Source: Acidimicrobiaceae bacterium (lineage in GTDB: Bacteria > Actinomycetota > Acidimicrobiia > Acidimicrobiales > RAAP-2). From it: a stretch of 46,013 nucleotides of DNA. Where the stretch lies: NCBI GenBank assembly GCA_003133325.1, contig PKXA01000116.1:1-46013 (forward strand), read 5' to 3'. Below, piece by piece: positions 23,972 through 32,692 of this stretch. The notes under the pieces are model-generated. The model was not told where the DNA came from, ran no database searches, and saw nothing but the letters and a program-made list of their open reading frames with translations. The number at the start of each line of letters is the position of its first letter. The first letter of the stretch is position 1. The translations under genes and the position numbers were made by a program.

Positions 23972-25330
23972 ATGGTTGGGGGTATGAGGACCGGTGGGTT
24001 GGTCAAAGAGTCTGTCCTGGCAGTGACTCGTGCAGCTCGGCCGGTGACCGGCGTGGCCGAAGACTATGACTCGTTGCTCGATTTCATCGGCGATCGCCGT
24101 GTCGTGCTGATTGGTGAGGCCTCGCACGGCACCCATGAATTCTACCGAGAGCGTGCTCGGATTACTCGGCGACTCATCGACGAACGGGGCTTCACCGTGG
24201 TGGCGGTCGAGGGGGACTGGCCCGACGCATACCGGGTGAACCGATATGTGGCGGGCATGCCGGGTGATGCCGACGCCGACACTGCCCTGGGGGGGTTCCG
24301 GCGCTTTCCCACTTGGATGTGGAGGAACCACGATGTGCTGCATTTCGTCCAGTGGCTCCGGGCCCGCAATGACGCACAGGCACATCCGGCGACCAAGGTG
24401 CACTTCTACGGCCTCGATCTCTACAGCCTACGAACTTCGATCGAGGCGGTAATCGACTATCTCGACCGGGTGGACCCGTCCGAAGCTCACAGGGCACGCC
24501 AACGCTATTCCTGCTTCGACCACGTCGATGCTGAAGGTCAGGCCTATGGGCATTCTCTTGCCTTTGAACGCGGGACCCCCTGCGAAGACGAGGTCGTTGC
24601 CCAACTGCTGGAGTTGCGGCGCCGCTCGGAGTTGTACCTCCGGCGTGACGGTTGGGTGGCCGAGGACGAGCAGTTCTACGCCGAGCAGAACGCACGACTG
24701 GTCCGCGACGCGGAGGAGTACTACCACCAGATGTACCGGGCGGAGATCTCCTCGTGGAACCTTCGCGACCGACATATGGCCGGCACGCTCGATGCCCTGA
24801 TCGAGCATCTCGACCGCCAATCAGGGCACACCAAGGTGGTCGTGTGGGAGCACAACTCGCATGTGGGCGACGCCCGTGCGACGGCGATGGGGGCTCGGGG
24901 CGAGTTGAACGTCGGCCAATTGGCAAGGCAGCGCTACGGAGGTGACACCGCACTGATCGGCTTCACCACGTTCAACGGCCGAGTGACCGCCTCGCCGGAT
25001 TGGGGTGCGCCTGCCGAACGGAAACACGTTCGTCCTGCCCGTACCGATAGTTACGAGGCACTTCTCCACGCGGTCGGCATTCCTCAGTTCTGGGTGGCCA
25101 CGGCCGACGTCGCTGTCTACGAGGTGCTGTCGGAGCCACGGCTCGAACGGGCAATCGGCGTGATCTACAGGCCCGAGACCGAACTCCAGAGCCACTATTT
25201 CGAGGCCCGTCTGGCTCAACAGTTCGATGCCGTCATCCATATGGACAACACGCGTGCCCTCGAACCTCTGGAACGCACTCCACTGTGGGATCGCGGGGAA
25301 CCGCCGGAGACGTTTCCGACGGGCTTTTGA
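23972..25330 (+). CDS. Erythromycin-esterase-family protein (Rv2030c C-terminal-like)
   Basis: This is a 452-residue member of the EreA/TikI-like superfamily. The catalytic region has VVLIGEASHGTHEFY (Glu and His), AVEGDWPDAYRVNRYV, FPTWMWRNHDV, and the later VVWEHNSHVGDARAT with the conserved His. Members open macrolactone rings in resistance enzymes, but most actinobacterial homologues have no proven substrate. M. tuberculosis Rv2030c, in the DosR regulon, fuses a phosphoribosyltransferase to this domain. Here the esterase comes first and the phosphoribosyltransferase follows as a separate truncated frame. A DosR-like box lies just upstream. ATG 23984 is an alternative start. Confidence 0.88.
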   Translation: MVGGMRTGGLVKESVLAVTRAARPVTGVAEDYDSLLDFIGDRRVVLIGEASHGTHEFYRERARITRRLIDERGFTVVAVEGDWPDAYRVNRYVAGMPGDADADTALGGFRRFPTWMWRNHDVLHFVQWLRARNDAQAHPATKVHFYGLDLYSLRTSIEAVIDYLDRVDPSEAHRARQRYSCFDHVDAEGQAYGHSLAFERGTPCEDEVVAQLLELRRRSELYLRRDGWVAEDEQFYAEQNARLVRDAEEYYHQMYRAEISSWNLRDRHMAGTLDALIEHLDRQSGHTKVVVWEHNSHVGDARATAMGARGELNVGQLARQRYGGDTALIGFTTFNGRVTASPDWGAPAERKHVRPARTDSYEALLHAVGIPQFWVATADVAVYEVLSEPRLERAIGVIYRPETELQSHYFEARLAQQFDAVIHMDNTRALEPLERTPLWDRGEPPETFPTGF

Positions 25331-25342
25331 CATGACGATCGG

Positions 25343-25654
25343 GTGCGGGGAGAAGCCGGCATCCTGATCTTTCGGGATCGGCCCGAGGCGGGACGGTTCT
25401 TGGCCGAGCAGCTGGCGCCTCCCCGTGACGACCAGCCCGTGGTTTCGACACTACCGAGAGGCGGGATACCCGTGGCGGCAGAGGTGGCCTGCTCCGTCGG
25501 TGGGTTCTTTGATGTCGTCGTTGTCCATAAGCTCGGCTTGCCGTCCCAGTCCGAACTCGAATTCGGCGCTATCGGGGAGATCGGAAGCCGCTTGCCGGCT
25601 GTGACCGCATGGATCCGTCGACAGCCAGACGTCGCGCCGTTACCCGGTGGGTGA
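25343..25654 (+). pseudogene. Truncated phosphoribosyltransferase-like gene
   Basis: The frame reads FRDRPEAGRFLAEQL, VVSTLPRGGIPVAAEVACS, FDVVVVHKLGLPSQSELEFG and AIGEIGSR, matching the N-terminal half of the PRTase family found as domain 1 of Rv2030c (normally LPRGGVPVA.EVA, LDVLVVRKLG.PGQ.ELA.GAI). After residue about 80 the match ends and the frame stops at 103 residues, where the family has about 210. The PRPP-binding loop (usually further on) is missing. The gene starts 12 bp after the esterase stop. It is a 3'-truncated relic, or a domain order swap in progress. Confidence 0.75.
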
Positions 25655-25991
25655 GCTGAGGGTCACGGAGATCGCCGACGCGTAGGTCCACGATTCGATG
25701 GCAAGGGTTCGTGCGGACAGGAATGGATAGCGGCAGGGACCGCCCTTTCGGGCTGCCCCTACCGAGGTTGACCGCGGTCACGTCCCCGAAGGGGCCACCG
25801 GGCCTGAGTCGAACGCAGAACATCACATCCGTGGCGAAGTCGCGGTCATCGATCGACCACACTCGGCTGCCGGTCATAACCGATGGTTGATCCCATGCCA
25901 CGGAGCGCGTCACGATTACTCGTGAAGGATCCAAGGTTAGGTTGGGGGACAGGCCAAAAGGCCAGAACTCCGAGCGGGAGCGTGTGATGCC
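25655..25991. other. Intergenic region with a weak minus-strand ORF
   Basis: No plus-strand gene is seen. On the minus strand a frame from ATG 25877 to a stop at 25569 (102 codons) has mostly G/C third positions and non-repetitive sequence such as VWSIDDRDFATDVMFCVRLR, so it may be a small gene or the end of a decayed one. It has no recognised domain, it overlaps the phosphoribosyltransferase relic, and its frame continues as a shadow through cysK. I do not call it a gene with confidence. Confidence 0.25.
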
Positions 25992-26924
25992 ATGAAGATC
26001 GCCGACGATGTCACCCAACTCATAGGCCATACTCCGTTGGTGCGGTTGCGCCACGTAACAGACGGTGCGGTGGCCGACGTCGTGGCCAAGCTCGAGTACT
26101 TCAACCCGGCACAGAGTGTGAAGGACCGCATCTCCGTGGCGATGATCGAGGCCGGCGAAAAGGCGGGTGCGATCGATCGGGACACGGTGATCCTGGAGCC
26201 GACCAGCGGGAACACCGGGATCGGACTGGCCATGGTGTGCGCGGCCCGCGGCTACCACTGTGTATTCACCATGCCCGAGACGATGAGCAATGAGCGGCGG
26301 ATGCTGCTCCGGGCCTACGGTGCCGAACTGATCCTGACGCCTGGACCGGAAGGGATGGCCGGGGCGATTGCCAAGGCGCAGAATCTGGCTGCTGCGGACT
26401 CCCGCTATTTCGTTCCTCAACAATTCGACAATCCGGCAAACCCGGCCGTCCACCGAGCCACCACGGCCGAGGAAATCTGGGCAGACACCGATGGCGCCGT
26501 GGACATCGTCGTCGCCGGTGTGGGTACCGGTGGCACCCTGACCGGGGTCGGCCAAGCCCTGAAGCAGCGCAAGCCGACGGTCCAGATGGTGGCCGTGGAG
26601 CCGGCAGCGTCGCCAGTACTGTCGGGTGGTGAGAAGGGCCCGCATCCGATCCAGGGGATCGGTGCGGGGTTCATCCCCTCCGTGCTGGACTCCAGCCTCA
26701 TCGATGAGATTGTCACCGTCGAGGCAGACGATGCGATCAGGACCGCTCGTCGGATAGCCACCCAGGAAGGGCTGTTGGTCGGCATCTCGTCAGGTGCTGC
26801 GATATGGGCGGCTGGGGAAGTGGCGCGTCGGCCAGAGCACGTGGGAAAGCTGGTGGTGGTGATGGTCCCTGACTCCGGTGAGCGCTACCTGAGCACGCCC
26901 CTGTTCGCCGAGCCGGACGACTGA
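25992..26924 (+). CDS. cysK: Cysteine synthase A (O-acetylserine sulfhydrylase)
   Basis: This is a 310-residue PLP enzyme making cysteine from O-acetylserine and sulfide. The PLP lysine is in [10 protein letters not shown], the substrate loop in [13 protein letters not shown], the phosphate-binding loop in [12 protein letters not shown] and the C-terminal PLP-ring Ser in GISSGAA. Length and motifs are those of a normal CysK, with no CBS or other extension. The cysE gene follows after one base, so serine acetylation and sulfhydrylation are made together and the two probably form the cysteine synthase complex. Confidence 0.97.
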   Translation: MKIADDVTQLIGHTPLVRLRHVTDGAVADVVAKLEYFNPAQSVKDRISVAMIEAGEKAGAIDRDTVILEPTSGNTGIGLAMVCAARGYHCVFTMPETMSNERRMLLRAYGAELILTPGPEGMAGAIAKAQNLAAADSRYFVPQQFDNPANPAVHRATTAEEIWADTDGAVDIVVAGVGTGGTLTGVGQALKQRKPTVQMVAVEPAASPVLSGGEKGPHPIQGIGAGFIPSVLDSSLIDEIVTVEADDAIRTARRIATQEGLLVGISSGAAIWAAGEVARRPEHVGKLVVVMVPDSGERYLSTPLFAEPDD

Positions 26925-26925
26925 C

Positions 26926-27624
26926 GTGGTGTTCGCCACCCTGCGCCGTGATGTACGGGCGGTCCGTGATCGCGACCCTGCGGCGCGCAGTACCCCTGAG
27001 ATCGTGCTGTGCTACCCGGGCTTGCACGCCGTTTGGGCTTACCGCCTGGCCCACCGGCTCTGGTGCGGTGACCACCTGCTACTCGGGCGGTTCGTCTCGA
27101 CGGTCGCACGGATGCTCACCGGAGTCGACATCCATCCCGGTGCAACCCTCGGCCCAGGGCTGTTCATCGACCACGCCTTGGGCGTGGTGATCGGCGAGAC
27201 CGCCGAGGTCGGCGAGGACGTCACCCTGTTCCAAGGCGTCACCCTGGGTGGTACGAGTCTCGTGCCGGGCAAGCGGCACCCCAGCCTCGGAGACCGGGTC
27301 ACGGTGGGTGCGGGCGCGAAAATCCTCGGACCCATCGAGATCGGGCACGACAGCCGCATCGGCGCCAATGCCGTGGTGGTCCGCCCCGTGCCGCCGAGTT
27401 CGGTGGTGGTCGGCGTTCCGGGTCAGATCATCTCCCGCAGCCGCACAGCCATCGGGCGACCCGACCTCGACAATGCCCACGCCCCCGACCTGGTCGGGGT
27501 GAGCCTCCAGCAACTGCTGTCTCGGGTCGACCGGCTCGAGACGACGGTCGACGGTTACGTCACCACGTCCGATATTCGCCCCACGACCTCGGGGATTTGG
27601 CCGGGGGAGGACTTCTCCATCTGA
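26926..27624 (+). CDS. cysE: Serine O-acetyltransferase
   Basis: This is a 232-residue left-handed beta-helix acetyltransferase. The short alpha-helical N-terminus ([12 protein letters not shown]) is followed by hexapeptide repeats with the catalytic His in [17 protein letters not shown] and [11 protein letters not shown], and [20 protein letters not shown]. It transfers acetyl from acetyl-CoA to serine for CysK. The GTG at 26926 is one base after the cysK stop. The C-terminal tail beyond the helix (about 50 residues, [19 protein letters not shown]) has a short coiled-coil-like stretch. It ends in DFSI, whose terminal Ile suits insertion into the CysK active site. Confidence 0.95.
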   Translation: MVFATLRRDVRAVRDRDPAARSTPEIVLCYPGLHAVWAYRLAHRLWCGDHLLLGRFVSTVARMLTGVDIHPGATLGPGLFIDHALGVVIGETAEVGEDVTLFQGVTLGGTSLVPGKRHPSLGDRVTVGAGAKILGPIEIGHDSRIGANAVVVRPVPPSSVVVGVPGQIISRSRTAIGRPDLDNAHAPDLVGVSLQQLLSRVDRLETTVDGYVTTSDIRPTTSGIWPGEDFSI

Positions 27625-27639
27625 GACCTTTTTCGCCGG

Positions 27640-27792
27640 TCAGGACGGGTCGGGTTCCTCGACCCGCTTCAGCTGGATCCCGTGCCGTGCGCAGAGCATC
27701 TCGACACCGTCCATCCGCCGGCGGTGGGTCATGATTTGAGGGGCCATCGGTCGGTGGTATGACCAGGGCCGGGTGACGAGCAGCGGCTTGGT
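27640..27792 (-). other. Possible C-terminal gene fragment
   Basis: A minus-strand frame beginning after an in-frame TAG reads TKPLLVTRPWSYHRPMAPQI and then THRRRMDGVEMLCARHGIQL before a TGA at 27640. It looks protein-like and has no start codon before an internal ATG, so it may be the tail of a lost gene. I do not recognise the family. Confidence 0.25.
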
Positions 27793-27818
27793 GCGCTAAC
27801 GGACCATAGGGAGCCTTG

Positions 27819-27859
27819 GGTGAGCAACCGGGGGGAATCGCACGCCCCGGTTGCTCACC
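27819..27859. terminator. Strong 15-bp perfect hairpin between convergent genes
   Basis: GGTGAGCAACCGGGG (27819-27833) and CCCCGGTTGCTCACC (27845-27859) are perfectly complementary with an 11-base loop. The hairpin lies 7 bp beyond the stop of the minus-strand cytochrome b C-terminal gene and downstream of cysE on the plus strand, so it can stop transcription from both sides. No clear T-run is present on either side. Confidence 0.8.
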
Positions 27860-27865
27860 TTATCC

Positions 27866-28849
27866 TTATGAGATGTCCCGGTAGTGCTGGCGCCAGATGA
27901 GCCGGTAGATGCGGCTCCAGCGGGGGATTGAGCGAAGACCGGGGATGAACGGGACCAGGGCCAGGATCAGAGTCAGGAGCATCATGATGGCCCAGACCTG
28001 AAGATCGGCGTTCGACGAGGTCTTCATCGGCGCCACTTGGTACCACAGCGTGTACAACCAAAGCCACGCTTGTCCGGGGTAATTCCCCGTCTCGTTCATC
28101 ATCCCCCACTGGGAACCCTGGAGGTGCTGGGCTTGGCCGAGATTGGCCAGGTAGGTGCCATCGGCAATGAACAGGAGCGGCTTGGTGTAGTCGGTTCCGT
28201 AGAACTGGCGGGAGCTGAGCAGCGCACCGTCCAAGGCACCACTGCGGGCCATCGAGGTGAGTGCGCTGATCATCGGGGCCACCGGTCCGTAGGCGCCGGA
28301 CGGGACCTTCAGTCCCCCTTGCGCAAAGGTGGCGTTGGCCACGGCCTTCTCGTAAGCGGTCGTCCAATTCGCCTGCTGGGACGATGAAGCGGAGGTGTAA
28401 GCGTTAATCGACGCATCCAATGCGGCCCGGTCGGGGAGCGTCTGCAAGGGCGCGATGACGTAGTCGTTGGCGGTATCGATCGGGTGATGGACACCGAACC
28501 ATCGCTCGGGCGAGAAGGGGCCGATTGACTGGGTCGCACCCGGGTTCGTGGCGTTGTAGGGCGGTCCGTAGTTGGCCACGGCGCTCGAGCCGTCGAGTTC
28601 GGTAATGGCGGTCTGGGCGAAATCGACGGGTTGCGCGGTCGACCACGACCGCACCGTGACAGGATGATCGTCGGGCGAGGAGAAGACCACGGCCAGCAAC
28701 ACGACGAGCAGTGTCACCACGACCAGGGCTATGAGGAATTCCTTCACCAGGTCGTAGGGGAGGTATTTCCCGTTCCACACCGCCACGTCGCGATCAGGGT
28801 TGAAGCGCCGACCGTGGCGGCGGCCGTTGGTTTCGTCGGCGGTGGTCAT
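27866..28849 (-). CDS. Cytochrome b C-terminal subunit with large extracytoplasmic insert
   Basis: This is a 327-residue membrane protein. The N-terminus has FNPDRDVAVWNGKYLPYDLV and a helix (EFLIALVVVTLLVVLLAVVF), like the subunit IV/C-terminal half of split cytochrome b. A segment of about 180 residues, outside by the positive-inside rule and rich in Ser, Ala, Asn and Tyr, replaces the normal short loop. It ends in QAWLWLYTLWYQVAP and the helix LQVWAIMMLLTLILALVPFI, with a basic C-terminus. The insert has no Cys-x-x-Cys-His motif, so it is not a cytochrome c domain. It overlaps the cytochrome b N-terminal gene by ATGA. Such clusters probably oxidise quinol and pass electrons to an unknown partner. 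Confidence 0.75.
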   Translation of the reverse strand: MTTADETNGRRHGRRFNPDRDVAVWNGKYLPYDLVKEFLIALVVVTLLVVLLAVVFSSPDDHPVTVRSWSTAQPVDFAQTAITELDGSSAVANYGPPYNATNPGATQSIGPFSPERWFGVHHPIDTANDYVIAPLQTLPDRAALDASINAYTSASSSQQANWTTAYEKAVANATFAQGGLKVPSGAYGPVAPMISALTSMARSGALDGALLSSRQFYGTDYTKPLLFIADGTYLANLGQAQHLQGSQWGMMNETGNYPGQAWLWLYTLWYQVAPMKTSSNADLQVWAIMMLLTLILALVPFIPGLRSIPRWSRIYRLIWRQHYRDIS

Positions 28850-29565
28850 GACGGGACACCCTTCACCGTGATCTTCTGGGGGGACGCCTGGTCTGCTCCC
28901 GTTTCCTTGGCCGTGTGGTCAGTTGGCGCAAAAGGCGGCACGACGCCACGCAGACGAACCAACAACACGTGGACGCCCACCAGAAGGACGACGACCAGGG
29001 GGAGGAGGACGATGTGCCACATGAGCATCTGCCCGAAGTTGGTGACGTTGAATATGGCTCCGGCACCGGTCGAGTTGATCCCGTCCTTGGCCTGGGTACT
29101 GATCCACTGCGAGTCGAAGTTCTGCTGGGACAGGTAGCCAGTGAATGCAGCGCCGACCGATACGACGAACGACACCACTCCGGTGATCCAAGTGGCACGT
29201 CGACGGCCACGCCATGCAGCCATGAAGAACTTGCCCCAGAGGTGGACGACCATGGCGAAGAAGAAGACCTCGACACTCCACAGGTGGAGGGAGTTGACGA
29301 AGAGCCCTACGGTCGACACGTGCCACCACGACGGCCCGAAGATTGCCAAGACCACTCCGGTGAGGATGACCACTGCCAATGACGCGAGCGTGAGGACGCC
29401 GAATACGTAGATCCACGAAGCCACATATGCGGGCTGGCGGTCCGGCATGAGGCGCTCGGGTGGCAAGGCAGCCACCGCGGCACGGCGCAATTTGGCGCTT
29501 AGCTGGTCGGCATCCTCGGGCAGTGCCGTGGCAGTGTCCGTAGGGGTTTCGGTGTTGGTGGTCAT
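28846..29565 (-). CDS. Cytochrome b N-terminal (b6-like) subunit
   Basis: This is a 239-residue, four-helix diheme cytochrome b. The heme ligands appear as His pairs LHLWSVEVFFFAMVVHLWG (13 residues between) and WHIVLLPLVVVLLVGVHVLL (14 between), the spacing of the b6 type. GYLSQQNFDSQWIS lies in the quinol-site loop. Arg-rich WRGRRRATWITG marks the cytoplasmic side. It is coupled to a 62-residue membrane protein upstream and to the C-terminal subunit downstream. No Rieske iron-sulfur protein or cytochrome c gene is adjacent, so the complex is either completed elsewhere or is a Rieske-less quinone oxidoreductase. Confidence 0.88.
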   Translation of the reverse strand: MTTNTETPTDTATALPEDADQLSAKLRRAAVAALPPERLMPDRQPAYVASWIYVFGVLTLASLAVVILTGVVLAIFGPSWWHVSTVGLFVNSLHLWSVEVFFFAMVVHLWGKFFMAAWRGRRRATWITGVVSFVVSVGAAFTGYLSQQNFDSQWISTQAKDGINSTGAGAIFNVTNFGQMLMWHIVLLPLVVVLLVGVHVLLVRLRGVVPPFAPTDHTAKETGADQASPQKITVKGVPS

Positions 29566-29753
29566 CAGTCACGCCCTCCGGGACGGCGGAATGGGATGAG
29601 GATCGCTGCGGCGAACACGACCACCATCAGCCCGATGACGACAAGGTTGGCCGCCGAAATCTGGATGAATCCCCAATGGATGTAGTGACCGGGACCGGTC
29701 AGGTTGATGAGACCCCCGACCATGTGACCCATCACTGCTGTCAGCGTCTGCAT
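29565..29753 (-). CDS. Small membrane protein of the cytochrome b cluster
   Basis: This 62-residue protein has one strong helix (NLVVIGLMVVVFAAAILIPF) and an amphipathic N-terminus with INLTGPGHYIHWGFIQIS, ending in basic RRPGGRD. Its stop shares one base with the cytochrome b start, so it is made with the complex. It is probably an accessory subunit, comparable in size to the small subunits of b6f-type complexes. I know of no function. Confidence 0.7.
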   Translation of the reverse strand: MQTLTAVMGHMVGGLINLTGPGHYIHWGFIQISAANLVVIGLMVVVFAAAILIPFRRPGGRD

Positions 29754-30161
29754 GGTGCGTTTCCTCCTGGTTCGAGACTCCGAACCCCCGCCGGTTGTGC
29801 CATTCGCTCTCCGGTGCTGCCAAGATCGGTGTCTTGTGGCTGCTGCCTTGTTCGGACAGTATCATCATCTTGGACGTCGGCAGATGAAGTGGCCGGGGTT
29901 GACCAGTATCAGGGGATCAGGTCATTCCTACCGGCCATTTATGAGCCGCGCACGTCCGAGTGGGTGACATCCACCGGCCTTCCGGGTAGTGGATGAGCGT
30001 TGCACGAGACCACTCGGTAGGTGTTGTTGCGACGATCGAAGCCAGTGGTGCCACTGTCCGCGGCAAGGCGCTTCGGGGACACTGAAGCCCGACTCCGGTA
30101 GAGTCGAGGGTCGTCGCTCGGCAACCGACCCCCATGAGGCCGTCCGGTATCGCCTTGCCTC

Positions 30162-31148
30162 ATGCGCCTCGGCGCTTTCGGAGGTCCCGTGGGTTCCCTA
30201 GTTGTCGCACCCGAGCCGATGGTCGCTTCCGACCCCGCGGCCATGGAAGAACAGGCACCGGCAGTGGTGCACGCGACTCAGAAGCTGGTCACGGTCGCCA
30301 TCGTGGCCGGGCCGGCGGTCGCGCTTGCCATCGTCATCCCCTGGCTATGGGGGCACGCCGTCAATCTGTCCGACATCGTGATAGGACTCGTCTTCTATCT
30401 CGTCACCGGCTTCGGGATCACTGTCGGATTCCATCGGTTGTTCACCCACGGCGGCTTCGCGCCGCGCCGGCCGCTGAAGATCGCCCTCGCCATCATGGGC
30501 TCGATGGCAGTCGAGGGCTCGGTGACCAGCTGGGTGGCCACCCATCGTCGCCACCACATGTTCAGCGACTGCTCCGGCGACCCGCACTCCCCCCATCGCT
30601 ACGGCGATCGCGGCACGGCTCTGCTGCGGGGACTTGCCTTCTCTCACGTCGGTTGGCTGTTCGTATCGGATGCGTCAAGCGCCACCCGCTACGCACCCGA
30701 CATGCTGCGCGACCGCGACCTGCAGCGGATCGGCCGCCTATTTCCGGTCCTGGCCCTGGCGTCGCTCATGATCCCCTTCGGGATCGGCTACGCGCTGTCG
30801 GGGACCCTGACGGGAGCCCTCACCGCCCTGTTGTGGGCTGGCCTGGTGCGGATGGCGTTACTTCACCACGTCACCTGGTCGGTCAACTCGCTGTGCCACA
30901 CCTTCGGCCAGCGGTCGGAGGGGACGAGGGACCGCAGCACCAACCTGTGGCTGCTGGCCATCGTGTCCCTCGGTGACAACTGGCACAACATCCACCACGC
31001 CCACCCCACCTGGGCCCGCCATGGCGCACGGCGGGGCATGGTGGACCCCTCCGCGTGGCTCATCCGTCGGCTCGAGCGCCTCGGCTGGGCGACCAAGGTC
31101 CGGTGGCCGACGGTAGGAACTCAGGGCAAGTCCCAAGACATGGGGTAA
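30162..31148 (+). CDS. Acyl-CoA/acyl-lipid fatty-acid desaturase
   Basis: This is a 328-residue membrane di-iron desaturase of the delta-9 stearoyl-CoA type. The three His boxes are FHRLFTHGG (HxxxxH), ATHRRHHMFSD (HxxHH) and DNWHNIHHAHP (HxxHH). Four hydrophobic segments surround them. It would insert a cis double bond using O2 and reductant, altering membrane fluidity. The start is uncertain: ATG 30162 adds a variable N-terminus, and ATG 30219 or 30243 is also plausible. It is divergent from the cytochrome b cluster, with about 400 bp between. It stands alone, with a convergent PIN relic overlapping its 3' end by 28 bp. Confidence 0.92.
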   Translation: MRLGAFGGPVGSLVVAPEPMVASDPAAMEEQAPAVVHATQKLVTVAIVAGPAVALAIVIPWLWGHAVNLSDIVIGLVFYLVTGFGITVGFHRLFTHGGFAPRRPLKIALAIMGSMAVEGSVTSWVATHRRHHMFSDCSGDPHSPHRYGDRGTALLRGLAFSHVGWLFVSDASSATRYAPDMLRDRDLQRIGRLFPVLALASLMIPFGIGYALSGTLTGALTALLWAGLVRMALLHHVTWSVNSLCHTFGQRSEGTRDRSTNLWLLAIVSLGDNWHNIHHAHPTWARHGARRGMVDPSAWLIRRLERLGWATKVRWPTVGTQGKSQDMG

Positions 31149-31570
31149 ATGAATCCTCGCCAAGATCCGAGGGGCCCTCGTCGTCCCCGGTGCAAGGCCT
31201 GGGGCCGGTTGGCCCTCTGCCTGCGATGGCGCAACCGGGTTGATGATGACCAACTCACCGATGCGCCGGCCATCTGGTGGCGATCCTCGAACTCGGAGGC
31301 GGCGATCACGCCGTCGACCTCGGGTCGATGGACCGGCCAGGCCCGGTAAGTGCCGATGACCTCCAGGGCGACTCGTTTGGCGAGCGGCTTGAGCAGCTTA
31401 CGGGTGACGGTCACGTAGAATTCTTGGAGCACCTGCGTGCTCACCGCTCCGGTGCGTGATCCCCAAAGGTCCATGAGGACCGACCGAGCCGTATCGTGCT
31501 TCTGGCCGGCGTCGGTGTAATACGAGCAGACGAGAACGTTGGTGTCGACGAAGATCCGGTCATCGTTCAC
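31121..31570 (-). pseudogene. PIN-domain toxin (VapC-like), C-terminus frameshifted
   Basis: The GTG at 31570 starts NDDRIFVDTNVLVCSYYTD, with the first catalytic Asp, followed by VSTQVLQEFYVTVTR with the second acidic residue and a normal fold to ASEFEDRHQM near 31285. After this the family should read WDALIV...A, carrying the third Asp. The frame instead becomes Arg- and Ser-rich (SVSWSSSTRLRHRRQR) and overlaps the desaturase gene. A different frame gives GELVIINPVAPSQAEG, which may be the displaced continuation. The nuclease is therefore probably dead. No clear antitoxin gene is visible upstream. Confidence 0.75.
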
Positions 31571-31849
31571 GGAGCGATTCCCGATCTGGCGGTGATCCAC
31601 CGCCGAGGCGAAAACCCCGCTCCAACCAGCCGAGTGGGGTCTGTTGAAATGCGTGACAGCCACCGACGCTGCCGACCCCGGCCTAACGGGTGATCGAACC
31701 GGGCCGGCCGGAACGAGCGGATTCGTGACCACCCGCAGAGGCAATCATGGCCGAGCCGGCCGAACTTGGGCACCGCACCGGCGCGTCCTGGCCGACGCAG
31801 GCAGGAGGTGCAACGGCCGCAACTGACGGATGGTGCCGCCGGCCGTATG

Positions 31850-32692
31850 TCACGGGCCCGGCTCGAGGAGAAGGAAGTGGTTGGTCAGATGAGGCCAGTC
31901 GAGGCCGGCGGCCTCGATGGCTCGGGGGATCAACTCGAGGGCGACGGGCGCCGTGGCCCGCAGCAACCGCCACAGCGGGCCACCAACTGCGGCCGCATCA
32001 CTCCGAGCGAATGGCGGCAGGCGCCGAGCCAAGTTGACCAGCGCAACGGTGACCTCCATGTGAGCGTATCCTCGGTTGCGCTCGACAGCCACGACACGCA
32101 GAGCGGCCTCGGCAGCCATGGCTTCGTACTCCCGGAGCGACCGGTACACCACCTGGTAGGTGCCTGTCTGGACCTCAATCCCGGAGCGAATCCCCGATTC
32201 GCGCAGGATGATTCGGCCCCTCGGCGCCAGCCGGCCGAGCCGGACCAGCAGTGCCACAGCGTCGGCTCGATCAAGGTACATCAGCAGCCCTCCGAGCAGG
32301 ACGCCCTGGAACTCGCCGTTGAGGGCCACAGTGAGGGCATCCCCCCGCAGCAATTCGACATTGCCCTGCCCGGCCAGGCGCCGCCGGGCTGCGGCCAGCA
32401 TGCCGGCGCTTGCGTCCACGCCGACGACTCGCCCGTAGCGCTGAGCGAACAACTCTGTCCACGCCCCGGCACCGCACCCGACGTCGAGCACCGAGGCGGT
32501 GGGGCCCAGTCCGGCGAACCAACGGTCGACCACCGCCCGCTCGAGCGCGAACCGATGCTCGATGCAGCCGCGGGGCAGGCCCTGGTCATGGGCCATGTAC
32601 GAAGCCGATTCGGCCTCGTGGGCAGCCTCCTCCCAATAGGAACGCACCAGCTTGTAGTCGAGGCGGTGCCCCTCACTTCGAGAAATCGACAT
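31850..32692 (-). CDS. Class I SAM-dependent methyltransferase
   Basis: This is a 280-residue Rossmann-fold methyltransferase. Motif I is SVLDVGCGAGAWTELFAQRY, the acidic motif II end VVGVDASAGML, then ELLRGDAL, and a post-core strand LLVRLGRLAPRGRIILRES. An N-terminal extension (about 60 residues, YMAHDQGLPRGCIEHRFALE) and a hydrophobic, Pro-rich C-terminus suggest a lipid or other hydrophobic substrate, but this is weak. It is divergent from the nucleotidyltransferase-aminotransferase gene with a 213-bp shared promoter region, so it may methylate that pathway's product. Confidence 0.85.
   Translation of the reverse strand: MSISRSEGHRLDYKLVRSYWEEAAHEAESASYMAHDQGLPRGCIEHRFALERAVVDRWFAGLGPTASVLDVGCGAGAWTELFAQRYGRVVGVDASAGMLAAARRRLAGQGNVELLRGDALTVALNGEFQGVLLGGLLMYLDRADAVALLVRLGRLAPRGRIILRESGIRSGIEVQTGTYQVVYRSLREYEAMAAEAALRVVAVERNRGYAHMEVTVALVNLARRLPPFARSDAAAVGGPLWRLLRATAPVALELIPRAIEAAGLDWPHLTNHFLLLEPGP

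Noticed and set aside
25735-25770. Possible sixth DosR-like box around GGGACCGCCCTTTCGGGCT
   Set aside because: The half-sites are four bases too far apart and the core does not match, so it is not the same motif.
25569-26645. Minus-strand frame of about 358 codons
   Set aside because: Most of it is antisense to cysK. Only the part before 25877 could be independent, and it has no domain.
31571-31760. VapB-type antitoxin upstream of the PIN gene
   Set aside because: Short frames overlap the toxin start, but none has an AbrB, RHH or Phd-like pattern.
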